This document shows, piece after piece, positions 1-5,660 of a stretch of 5,855 bases of DNA. A program made the translations under genes and the position numbers. The stretch spans positions 1-5,855 of the forward strand of contig JAAFKL010000162.1 of assembly GCA_021399405.1 (NCBI GenBank), given 5' to 3'. The notes below the pieces were generated by a model. That model saw nothing but the letters and a program-made list of their open reading frames with translations, was not told where the DNA came from and ran no database searches. Position 1 is the first letter of the stretch. The number at the start of each line of letters is the position of its first letter. Source of the stretch: Candidatus Heimdallarchaeota archaeon. GTDB lineage: Archaea > Asgardarchaeota > Heimdallarchaeia > Heimdallarchaeales > Kariarchaeaceae.

Positions 1-53
1 GTATTGGTGCATCAGACCAATGATCCGGGAAGGGAAGTTGTTAATGTCTAGCT

Positions 54-788
54 TTGTCTAGATTTATTCAAGTTCTGAGTAACGGTTTGAGTAGAAAACA
101 TATCAGGGAAGGAATTTCTAATTCCTTGAAGAATATGAAAACAGATTATGTAGATATCTATTATTGTCATCGACCTGATAGAGATGAAAATGATAAAATC
201 AAAACACCTCTAGAGGAAATTATTCGAACGATGACTAACCTCATAGATGAGGGCTTGATCCATTATTGGGGAACATCATGGTGGCCACCTGTTCTCTTAG
301 AACGATGTTATGGAATTGCAAAGGAACAAGGACTTATCCCTCCAGCCGTTGAGCAACCACCATATCATCCAAATGCACGATTTATTGAAAGAGATTTGTT
401 CGAAGTTGTTGATTATCATGGGATGGGAGTTACATCCTTTGAAGCATTAGGAAGTGGATTCTATACTGGAAAATATCATCAATCAGAAGAAATACCAGAA
501 AATAGTAGAGCAACTAAATTTGATATGCTTCCAGAAGGTTTGATCGAAAAAAGACGAGCTATGATAGAGGGTTTGGGTGAAATAGCCAAAGATCTTGATG
601 TCACAATTGCACAGGTAGTTATTGCCTGGAGTATTAGACTACCCCAGATATCATCCTCAATTATGGGTGCTTCAAGACCTGAACAAGTAATTGAAAATGC
701 TGCAGCATCTGAGGTTGTGTTATCACCAGATCATACCACTAAAATTGAAGAAATAACTGAACCACTTCCCACAAATCATTATCGTTAA
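54..788 (+). CDS. Aldo/keto reductase, KCNAB-like; N-terminally incomplete (possible pseudogene or frameshift)
   Basis: Family members reduce aldehydes or ketones with NADPH on a cytosolic TIM barrel; this branch resembles the potassium-channel beta subunits. Visible family signatures are GLSRKHIREG (residues 11-20), DYVDIYYCHRPD with the active-site histidine H39, YWGTSWW (71-77), EQPPYHPN with nicotinamide-contacting Q101, the loop EALGSGFYTGKY (130-141), and the C-terminal cofactor-binding block SSIMGASRPEQVIEN (201-215). Only about 244 residues are readable against roughly 320-330 in the family. The missing N-terminal part carries the catalytic aspartate and tyrosine and probably the catalytic lysine. 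The TTG at 54 is simply the first possible start after stops at 42-44 (same frame) and 49-51 (frame 1), and it sits inside homologous sequence, so it is probably not a real start. As it stands the product should be inactive. Either the gene is decaying, or a frameshift near 40-60 (natural or from assembly) separates it from a 5' part left of the window. Family call is secure; intactness is not. Confidence 0.85.
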   Translation: MSRFIQVLSNGLSRKHIREGISNSLKNMKTDYVDIYYCHRPDRDENDKIKTPLEEIIRTMTNLIDEGLIHYWGTSWWPPVLLERCYGIAKEQGLIPPAVEQPPYHPNARFIERDLFEVVDYHGMGVTSFEALGSGFYTGKYHQSEEIPENSRATKFDMLPEGLIEKRRAMIEGLGEIAKDLDVTIAQVVIAWSIRLPQISSSIMGASRPEQVIENAAASEVVLSPDHTTKIEEITEPLPTNHYR

Positions 789-834
789 TATCCATAAACA
801 GAGGATAGATATAGAAGGAAACAGATATTGGATT

Positions 835-1092
835 GTGGAAAATAAACGATTGATTTCCCTCATATTTGTTGGATTGTCAATTGTTAGTATTTTAGCATTT
901 TTCATATTCAATTTTCCTTTTCCATTTTTGTTTCTATTTTTTCCTCCATTGCTATTTAACACAAGAAAGAGAAACCGAGATAAGTTTGTTAATTCCCAAG
1001 AATCCAATTTCTGTAGTAATTGTGGATATAATCTTATTCCATCCTGGATTGTATGTCCCAATTGCTCTAAGCCAATTGAAAAATTAATCTAA
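835..1092 (+). CDS. Small membrane protein with C-terminal zinc ribbon (hypothetical)
   Basis: This 85-residue protein is not a named family I recognise. Residues 6-42 are almost entirely hydrophobic and rich in Phe and Leu, enough for one long or two short membrane helices separated near NFPFPF. A basic stretch NTRKRNRDK (42-50) follows, then a soluble tail with a four-cysteine zinc ribbon: C60-x2-C63 and C74-x2-C77, in the FCSNCGYNL and VCPNCSKPI style of small archaeal zinc-ribbon proteins. By the positive-inside rule the basic segment puts the ribbon in the cytoplasm. The start is GTG at 835; the frame is closed by TAG at 811-813 and no ATG lies between. A weak purine-rich AAGGAA lies at about 814-819. 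It begins 46 bp after the reductase gene, so co-transcription is possible. The zinc-ribbon motif argues strongly that this is a real gene rather than the minus-strand shadow over the same bases. Function unknown; adaptor or regulator roles are guesses. Confidence 0.7.
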   Translation: MENKRLISLIFVGLSIVSILAFFIFNFPFPFLFLFFPPLLFNTRKRNRDKFVNSQESNFCSNCGYNLIPSWIVCPNCSKPIEKLI

Positions 1093-1270
1093 AAAAAAGA
1101 AAGTTAGACAGATCCAAAAGGCTTTATCAATCCAAAAATTAGGAAACAAAAGGTAGGCAATTAGTATTTCAAGATTATCATCTCTACTTGCAATCGATAA
1201 TTTAAAGATAGAAAGTAATAGATTAATTAAGAAATATTTTCTATTTTCGAATCTAGTTAGATTTACTATA

Positions 1271-2443
1271 ATGCTATCTAATACATTCTATGTGTTATTT
1301 GTACTTGAATTTGTTTCATTTACTGAACTAGGGATTTTAATGAGTATCAGATTTATTACTCAATCTGTAATTGATTATCCAACTGGTATCATTGCAGACA
1401 AAATTGGATATAATCGAGTATTAGGTTTTGCATATTTCATCCATGCAGTATCCTTTGGGTTTTTAGTGTTTACGAGTACATTTAATGGTTTTCTAATCGT
1501 GTTTTTATTAGAAGCTGTTGCTGTTGCACAAGAGTCTGGTGCCCTTGATTCATGGTTTGACAATCAATACAGAACTGTTGTTACTGATGATCAGGATCGA
1601 CAAGTATATGGAATGTTTCACTCAAGAAATCTATTTGTACAAAGCGTGTTAACAGGATTTGCAATCATGATTGGTGGAACAGTATCATCAATATATTCTC
1701 GTAAACTTATATTTTCGATACAGTCTGTAATTATGATTTTATTGGGAATCAGTTTCTATTTTACAATAAAATCGCCAAAACTTGCAAATCAAAATAACGA
1801 TGATCAATTACCGAAGATAGGACTCTTAGGGTATATGAAGCAAGGATTTGAGGTATTTAAAAGTAGAAACAACACTCTACTAATCCTTGGACTCATTTTG
1901 ATGAATGCATCAGGTTATGCATGGGGTAGCCTCATTTTATTTCCATTATATTTTGGATATTCTGGTAGCGATTTTGGAGCCGGATTAATTAGATCTATGT
2001 CGTTTGTAACAGAGGCAATTGTTGTTTTGATTGTAGGGAAATTCACAAAATCTAGAGCTAGTAGATCATGGTTGTCGATTTTTATATTTTTTGAAGGATT
2101 GGTATTTTTTGGTAGTTTTGCGATCCTGCTTCATCTTGTTCCATTCACCTACAATTTTGAGGTCTCAACCGTTGCCATAATTTTAGCACTATTTATTGTA
2201 GCTGATTTTATTGGGCTTGGAGCTCACTTAATCCGTAAAAAAATATTTGTGGACCTTGTACCAGATCACATTCGTAATTCTTTCTATTCGCTTGAAGCTA
2301 CTTTGATTGTATTGCTGGCAAGCCCACTGATGATTGTAGTTGGATATATAATTGATAAACATGGATTTTCTCAAGCAGTGGCATTTCTTGGAGTATTCCC
2401 AATGATTGGGGGTATCTTGATTTTTTTTGGAAGAAAAGGATGA
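1271..2443 (+). CDS. Major facilitator superfamily (MFS) transporter; true N-terminus uncertain
   Basis: A secondary active transporter of the inner (cell) membrane, substrate unknown. It is mostly hydrophobic helices, about 390 residues, with two halves joined by a hydrophilic central loop near residues 168-188. The clearest MFS mark is motif A in the loop after helix 2, DYPTGIIADKIGYNRVL (35-51), with D43 and G46. The block ESGALDSWFDN (88-98) is typical of the drug/solute-exporter-like branch that also has VPDHIRNSFYSLEATL (330-345) late in the second half. The ATG at 1271 is the only canonical start, but it leaves only about 15 residues for helix 1. The same frame stays open back to the TAG at 1154-1156 and reads in part LIKKYFLFSNLVRFTIMLSN, which looks like the missing first half of helix 1 with a basic cytoplasmic lead. 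No ATG, GTG or TTG occurs in that extension. The next gene is convergent. Confidence 0.88.
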   Translation: MLSNTFYVLFVLEFVSFTELGILMSIRFITQSVIDYPTGIIADKIGYNRVLGFAYFIHAVSFGFLVFTSTFNGFLIVFLLEAVAVAQESGALDSWFDNQYRTVVTDDQDRQVYGMFHSRNLFVQSVLTGFAIMIGGTVSSIYSRKLIFSIQSVIMILLGISFYFTIKSPKLANQNNDDQLPKIGLLGYMKQGFEVFKSRNNTLLILGLILMNASGYAWGSLILFPLYFGYSGSDFGAGLIRSMSFVTEAIVVLIVGKFTKSRASRSWLSIFIFFEGLVFFGSFAILLHLVPFTYNFEVSTVAIILALFIVADFIGLGAHLIRKKIFVDLVPDHIRNSFYSLEATLIVLLASPLMIVVGYIIDKHGFSQAVAFLGVFPMIGGILIFFGRKG

Positions 2444-2486
2444 ATATTCTCTACCCTAAATATCGGTAAATCTATTTCTTCATAGA

Positions 2487-2506
2487 ATTGTAAGTTCTTC
2501 TACAAT
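2487..2506. terminator. Short hairpin between convergent genes, possible shared terminator
   Basis: ATTGTA (2487-2492) and TACAAT (2501-2506) are perfect 6-bp inverted arms around an 8-nt loop. They lie in the 63-bp gap between the MFS stop and the stop of the convergent nuclease gene, ending exactly against the latter. The + strand continues with moderately T-rich sequence, but neither side has a long T-run. AT-rich arms of this size also occur by chance, so the call is weak. Confidence 0.3.
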
Positions 2507-3262
2507 CTATTCTTCATTGTTTTCTTCGGGTTCGACATAATCGGGAAAACAATAATTGAAATAAGGACATCTGAAATATGGATTACACTCAGTTTCGAAG
2601 ATTGTGTCATCAATTTCAGGCAGTGTGTTTTTTCCTTCCATAAATGATAGATGAGATAATTTTGTTATAATTAGTGAAAACTTATCCTTCACGTAATTTT
2701 GAGGGAAATAGGTCATTTCCCAATTATTTCGTCTGATGTAGAATAATGCACCATCAATCCCACCGAGCATACCTTGATATGCCATCAATTGAGTAAGATG
2801 GGATTTATTTGGTAAATAAGCTCTTGGAGAACTTGTTGATTTTATATCGATAACAATTTTCTTCCCTTCATTATTTTCCATTAGCAGATCATAATGGCCA
2901 ACAAGTCGAAAGCTAGGTCCATCAAATGAAACTTCCTCTTCCATCCCTATAATATCATTTTGTAGGGCTGTCTGAACAATTTCGTGTATTGCTTGACCAG
3001 AAATATGAGCCCCAGGTTGTAATTTTCTTTTACCATCATTCAAAATCTCTAATTGAATCCAATCGGGTAATTTCTCAATGTCGTCGGATTCCAAATATTT
3101 GGTTGCGGATTTATTCAGCAGAATTTTTCTACTACAATAACCGACTGAGGAAGCACGAAATTCTCCCTTGACAGGAGTATAATCATGACCATCACGGACT
3201 ACATATTCTAGAACTTTTTTTTTAATTAAGCTAAATAATTCTTTATCTGAGTCTTTTGCCAT
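2507..3262 (-). CDS. Cas4/Dna2-type PD-(D/E)XK exonuclease-like protein with iron-sulfur cysteines
   Basis: Likely a DNA-processing nuclease of the Cas4/RecB-like group, whose members cut single-stranded DNA ends using a metal-dependent PD-(D/E)XK core and carry a structural 4Fe-4S cluster. Seen in order: C43 in SVGYCSRKILL; G89-x3-H93 in ISGQAIHEIVQ; D125 in LVGHYDLL; D139-I-K141 in IVIDIKS (the DxK core); Q158-x3-Y162 in TQLMAYQ, the QxxxY motif of Cas4/Dna2-like nucleases; then C226-x5-C232-x5-C238. One N-terminal plus three C-terminal cysteines is the family's cluster arrangement. At 251 residues it is a little longer than typical Cas4. No key residue is missing, so activity is expected. 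No CRISPR array or other cas gene is nearby, so it is a stand-alone copy, perhaps in repair or replication rather than spacer acquisition. The ATG at 3262 has no clear Shine-Dalgarno. The frame stays open upstream to a stop at 3347-3349 but without ATG, GTG or TTG. The acidic tail EPEENNEE is disordered-looking. Confidence 0.85.
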   Translation of the reverse strand: MAKDSDKELFSLIKKKVLEYVVRDGHDYTPVKGEFRASSVGYCSRKILLNKSATKYLESDDIEKLPDWIQLEILNDGKRKLQPGAHISGQAIHEIVQTALQNDIIGMEEEVSFDGPSFRLVGHYDLLMENNEGKKIVIDIKSTSSPRAYLPNKSHLTQLMAYQGMLGGIDGALFYIRRNNWEMTYFPQNYVKDKFSLIITKLSHLSFMEGKNTLPEIDDTIFETECNPYFRCPYFNYCFPDYVEPEENNEE

Positions 3263-3397
3263 TGGAGGGACTTCATAGAATGATGTTTCGGATTTACTTT
3301 CACCCTTGTTCGGATTTTTATCATCTGCTTGAATATAACATGACCTCTAAATTTAAGCGGCAAGATGCAATTTCTTACATTTTCTAAACTGGAATTA

Positions 3398-3407
3398 ATT
3401 ATATAAG
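3398..3407 (-). promoter_or_regulatory. TATA-like element, candidate promoter for the Cas4-like gene
   Basis: The minus strand reads CTTATATAAT here, a good archaeal TATA box. A start point about 25 nt downstream would fall near 3373, giving a leader of about 110 nt to the ATG at 3262, long for an archaeon. The distance would shrink to about 40 nt if translation began at the start-less upstream extension. Confidence 0.35.
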
Positions 3408-3595
3408 AAGCGACACTGATCGATCTCGAAAAGGATATTTGCATTTGAAAAATTGTTATTAGCATACTGGATCAGTGCATGAAGCCCCATATGGCTAAAA
3501 TTAGTGAGAATTTGATAGCATTATATTCTTAGTTACTATCTACAGTTACAATTTACCACAAATACTATTATACCAGTCGAACATATTAGTTTCTA

Positions 3596-3615
3596 GGAAT
3601 CGTACGGAATCGTTC
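3596..3615. repeat. 10-bp tandem direct repeat upstream of the tfb operators
   Basis: GGAATCGTAC (3596-3605) is followed at once by GGAATCGTTC (3606-3615), nine of ten bases identical. The unit length matches one DNA turn, so a protein could meet both copies on the same face. It lies 12 bp before the first palindromic operator. A chance duplication cannot be excluded. Confidence 0.45.
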
Positions 3616-3627
3616 GAAGAAAAGCAT

Positions 3628-3645
3628 TTACTACTACGGTGGTAA
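3628..3645. promoter_or_regulatory. Palindromic operator-like site, copy 1
   Basis: The 18-bp sequence TTACTACTACGGTGGTAA has inverted half-sites TTACTAC and GTGGTAA (reverse complement TTACCAC), 4 bp apart. It matches copy 2 at 15 of 18 positions. The centre is about 67 bp upstream of the tfb TATA box. Size and symmetry suit a dimeric helix-turn-helix regulator, whose identity is unknown. Confidence 0.6.
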
Positions 3646-3658
3646 TATGCAAGCAATA

Positions 3659-3676
3659 TTACTACCTCAGTGGTAA
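3659..3676. promoter_or_regulatory. Palindromic operator-like site, copy 2
   Basis: TTACTACCTCAGTGGTAA has both half-sites identical to copy 1 and differs only at three spacer positions. Its start is 31 bp after that of copy 1, close to three helical turns, so both sites face the same way. It lies about 25 bp before the tfb TATA box, a position where archaeal activators often bind. Confidence 0.6.
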
Positions 3677-3677
3677 A

Positions 3678-3693
3678 TACTCACCATGGAGTA
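3678..3693. promoter_or_regulatory. Third palindrome abutting the tfb promoter
   Basis: TACTC (3678-3682) and GAGTA (3689-3693) are perfect inverted arms around ACCATG. Aligned over the 18-bp operator length the site keeps the outer TACT and GTAA bases but not the centre, so it may be a weaker copy. It lies just before the BRE/TATA position, where a bound protein would block TFB/TBP loading. Confidence 0.4.
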
Positions 3694-3697
3694 ATAA

Positions 3698-3709
3698 CCT
3701 TTATATACA
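3698..3709 (+). promoter_or_regulatory. TATA box of the tfb promoter
   Basis: CCTTTATATACA matches the archaeal TATA consensus. A start point about 25 nt downstream, near 3728-3732, gives a leader of 60-95 nt. A second TA-run at 3718-3728 could serve as an alternative box. Confidence 0.55.
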
Positions 3710-3732
3710 AAAGCAAGTATATATATATGCTA

Positions 3733-3785
3733 TTGAGCGGTATTTAAGGGGCAACCGTTGGCGATACAATAATTTCGCCGCTCAA
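3733..3785 (+). promoter_or_regulatory. Foldable 5' leader of tfb with two mutually exclusive stems
   Basis: TTGAGCGG (3733-3740) pairs perfectly with CCGCTCAA (3778-3785). Inside it, GGCGA (3760-3764) pairs with TCGCC (3775-3779), which shares two bases with the outer stem, so the two folds compete. The purine run AAAGGA (3784-3789) directly abuts the outer stem. This could affect ribosome access, but no known riboswitch family is recognised and the stems may be fortuitous. Confidence 0.35.
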
Positions 3786-3790
3786 AGGAT

Positions 3791-4792
3791 TTGACCAACG
3801 ATCCCACTGTAGAGCTGATAAAAATGATTAATAAAACTTGCACTGACTGTGGTTCAACTAAAATCGCAGAAAAATATAGAGACGGCATTGTCGTATGCAC
3901 AGCTTGTGGACTCGTACTTGATCAGATAATTGAATCTTCAAGTAGCCCCATTTACAATCGAGAAGACATGCAAAATAAATCAACAACTGGTCCACCAATC
4001 TCAATTTTACGAGCAGATTATGGGCTTTCCACGGATATTTCTTCAACTTCACGTGATGCTTATGGAGGAAAAATTTCTTCCTTGACTAGACAAAAAATGC
4101 GAAGATTACGATGGGTTAATTCAAGAACCTCAAAATCAGAAATTCGTAACCTTAGAACAGCACTTCGTGAACTAAAAAGATTAGCAGCTTCATTGAGCCT
4201 TCCCCAGGAGACCCAAAGTACTGCTTCATTCTTCTATAGACGAGCTTTGAAAGCAAAATTAATTCGAGGTAGATCAATTAATTCCATGATTGCGGCTGCA
4301 GTTTATCTTGCGGCAAGAAAACACAATTTTGCAATTGTATTGAAAGATCTAGAAGAATCATCAAGTGTGGATAAGAAAATTATCGCCAGATGTATGCGAG
4401 TATACATGATGGAACTAAATATCAAACCAAAAATAAATAATGCACTTGATATGATACCCCGTCTCACATCGAAACTAGAACTTACACAAGAAACTGAAAA
4501 TGAAGCTAGAAGAATACTTGCTGATGCTAGAAGAGGAAAACTTGATGTTGGAAAATCTCCAATGTCTATTGCAGCAGCGGCTATATACCTAGCCTGTTTA
4601 AGAACTGGCGAAAGACGGACCCAGCAGATGGTTGCCGACGCCGCCATGACGACTCCTGTTACACTTAGGAACCGTTTCCGTGCAATTAGTGATGCTCTAA
4701 CCATTGATGTTGAAGTTAGAAGAGGAGCAGCCGCTACACCAGTATTCTTTAGACCCCCAATGAATATTGGCAAACCCGATTTTGAAGATTAA
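3791..4792 (+). CDS. tfb: Transcription initiation factor B (TFB, archaeal TFIIB homologue)
   Basis: TFB binds the TBP-TATA complex, reads the BRE and recruits RNA polymerase. All domains are present in 333 residues: an N-terminal zinc ribbon with C17-x2-C20 and C36-x2-C39 (CTDCG and CTACGLVL), the B-reader/linker block TTGPPISILRADYGLSTDIS (65-84), a first cyclin fold (about 115-205), and a second cyclin fold (about 215-305) whose helix-turn-helix reads TQQMVADAAMTTPVTLRNRF (277-296). The C-terminal tail of about 25 residues ends acidic. In the reader block the usual arginine before TG is threonine and the usual HDKGLST is ADYGLST, so this may be a diverged or accessory paralogue. The start is uncertain: TTG at 3791 has AAAGGA one base away, too close for ordinary spacing, while ATG at 3824 (M12) keeps the whole zinc ribbon and is a good alternative. 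The gene is single, with its own regulated-looking promoter and a terminator. Confidence 0.95.
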   Translation: MTNDPTVELIKMINKTCTDCGSTKIAEKYRDGIVVCTACGLVLDQIIESSSSPIYNREDMQNKSTTGPPISILRADYGLSTDISSTSRDAYGGKISSLTRQKMRRLRWVNSRTSKSEIRNLRTALRELKRLAASLSLPQETQSTASFFYRRALKAKLIRGRSINSMIAAAVYLAARKHNFAIVLKDLEESSSVDKKIIARCMRVYMMELNIKPKINNALDMIPRLTSKLELTQETENEARRILADARRGKLDVGKSPMSIAAAAIYLACLRTGERRTQQMVADAAMTTPVTLRNRFRAISDALTIDVEVRRGAAATPVFFRPPMNIGKPDFED

Positions 4793-4826
4793 TAGCCTCC
4801 CCTATCTCAGCCCTACAGCAATTTGT

Positions 4827-4861
4827 TGAATGAAAGAAAATTAATTCATTCACCTTTTTTT
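4827..4861 (+). terminator. Hairpin plus T-run terminator after tfb
   Basis: TGAATGAA (4827-4834) and TTCATTCA (4845-4852) form a perfect 8-bp stem with a 10-nt loop, followed by CC and seven T (4855-4861). It begins 35 bp after the tfb stop. The T-run alone would suit archaeal termination, and the hairpin supports it. Confidence 0.6.
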
Positions 4862-4952
4862 ATTAAATACGTTTTGTAAATTTCAACAATTGGATATGAT
4901 ATAAAATAGGATATAATGTTAAAGCATGTCATGCAAAATCGTTTTCCTCAGA

Positions 4953-5060
4953 ATGAGAAATAAATTGAAAATTAATAATGTTAACAAATATTACATGAAA
5001 AAACAAAGTTTGAGGTGAGCACTCAACCGATCAGATAAAATGAAACTAAATAAAAGGTGA
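4953..5060 (+). other. Two very short ORFs in the leader of the SRPBCC gene
   Basis: A 21-codon ORF (4953-5018) and a 6-codon ORF (5040-5060) lie in the 294-bp spacer between tfb and the next gene. Both end in AGG TGA, so each stop also makes an AGGTGA ribosome-binding-like sequence. The following ATGs are 21 and 26 nt away, longer than normal SD spacing. They could be leader peptides or noise. TATA-like elements at 4898-4906 and 4909-4918 could start a transcript covering them. Confidence 0.25.
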
Positions 5061-5086
5061 TTAAAGCATCATAGAGAATAAATTAA

Positions 5087-5530
5087 ATGATCCATCAAGA
5101 AATTTTAATAGATTGCAGTCAAGAGAAATGTTTTAAGATTTCCCAAAATTATAATATCAGATTAGATTGGGATCCATTTTTGTCGGAAATGGTTTTTCTT
5201 GATGGTGAGACAGTTGCAGCTCCAAAAGTACAGGTTAGGGTTAAGTCTAAAAATAATCAGGAAATGACAGTTGAATTTATTACCGTTAAATCCCCAGATC
5301 ATGTATCGATGAAGATGACCTCTGGACCAATATATTTTAGCAAATTTTCAGGGACGTGGAATTTTCAATCGATTGATGATAAACAAACAAAAGTGGTTTT
5401 TCGGTACAAATTTAGACTAAAATGGTGGACTATACCAATTATAACTCGTTTATTTGTTAATCGTCTCTTATCTAAGACAATGAAAAGTAGGTTAATTGGT
5501 TTAAAGAAATATTGTGAATCAATTGATTAA
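5087..5530 (+). CDS. SRPBCC / START-like (polyketide cyclase-type) family protein
   Basis: A 147-residue cytosolic protein with the helix-grip layout of the SRPBCC superfamily, which binds lipids or other hydrophobic ligands in a deep cavity. Seen are an opening beta strand (IHQEILIDC), a short helix with QNYNIRLDWDPFLSEM (20-35), where the R-x-x-W-D-P signature is typical of these proteins, a run of alternating beta strands through VVFRYKFRLKWW (103-114), and a long basic C-terminal helix (about 116-143) ending KKYCESID. Length is normal for a single domain. The ATG at 5087 is fixed by an in-frame TAA just before it (5084-5086). No Shine-Dalgarno lies at normal distance; GGTGAT occurs about 25 nt upstream. 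The ligand cannot be predicted. The gene stands alone and converges on rnpB. Confidence 0.75.
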   Translation: MIHQEILIDCSQEKCFKISQNYNIRLDWDPFLSEMVFLDGETVAAPKVQVRVKSKNNQEMTVEFITVKSPDHVSMKMTSGPIYFSKFSGTWNFQSIDDKQTKVVFRYKFRLKWWTIPIITRLFVNRLLSKTMKSRLIGLKKYCESID

Positions 5531-5650
5531 GGAACTGGAATCTATCGAGAAGGAAAGAAAATATTATTGAGTTATTGTTTAGTATATTCTTACTTTTCAA
5601 TCCAGTCAAATCTTCATATGTAGAGATTGTAGTTCAGATTAGAATTTAAT

Positions 5651-5660
5651 AATTAAAAAA
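5651..5660 (-). terminator. T-run terminator of rnpB
   Basis: Six A on the + strand (5655-5660) give a run of six T immediately after the predicted mature 3' end of RNase P RNA, then AATTATT. Short T-runs are the usual archaeal termination signal, and the position fits. Confidence 0.5.

Larger units (their letters stand above)
3263..3790. other. Divergent intergenic region between the nuclease gene and tfb
   Basis: A 528-bp spacer with no convincing gene. From left to right it holds the open but start-less upstream frame of the nuclease (to about 3346), a minus-strand TATA-like element (3398-3407), an AT-rich stretch with nothing recognised (about 3430-3550), a lone TTACCAC half-site (3553-3559), a 10-bp tandem repeat (3596-3615), the palindromic operator pair (3628-3676), a third palindrome (3678-3693), the tfb TATA box, and a foldable leader (3733-3785). 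I saw no tRNA or other known RNA gene. Confidence 0.6.

Noticed and set aside
723..1061. 112-codon minus-strand ORF
   Set aside because: It overlaps the reductase end and the zinc-ribbon gene; the plus-strand zinc ribbon is far better evidence.
2507..3262. Part of a CRISPR-Cas locus
   Set aside because: No direct-repeat array, leader, cas1/cas2 or effector gene is present; only the Cas4-like protein.
3226..3465. 79-codon minus-strand ORF in the intergenic region
   Set aside because: It overlaps the nuclease start in another frame, has no recognisable domain, and crosses the TATA-like element.
3414..3477. Perfect 8-bp inverted repeat CACTGATC / GATCAGTG with 48-bp spacer
   Set aside because: A match of this length at this distance is expected about once by chance in a spacer this size, and nothing else supports it.
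4303..4773. 156-codon minus-strand ORF opposite tfb
   Set aside because: It lies wholly antisense to the well-supported second half of tfb and shows no domain features; a codon-bias shadow.
4953..5018. 21-codon ORF with LKINNVNKYY, reminiscent of an ABC-ATPase N-terminus
   Set aside because: Too short, with no Walker A or further ATPase sequence downstream in any frame; the likeness is probably chance.
5010..5026. Hairpin TTGAG-GTGAGCA-CTCAA as a terminator or C/D box RNA element
   Set aside because: No T-run follows it, and proper C and D boxes are absent.
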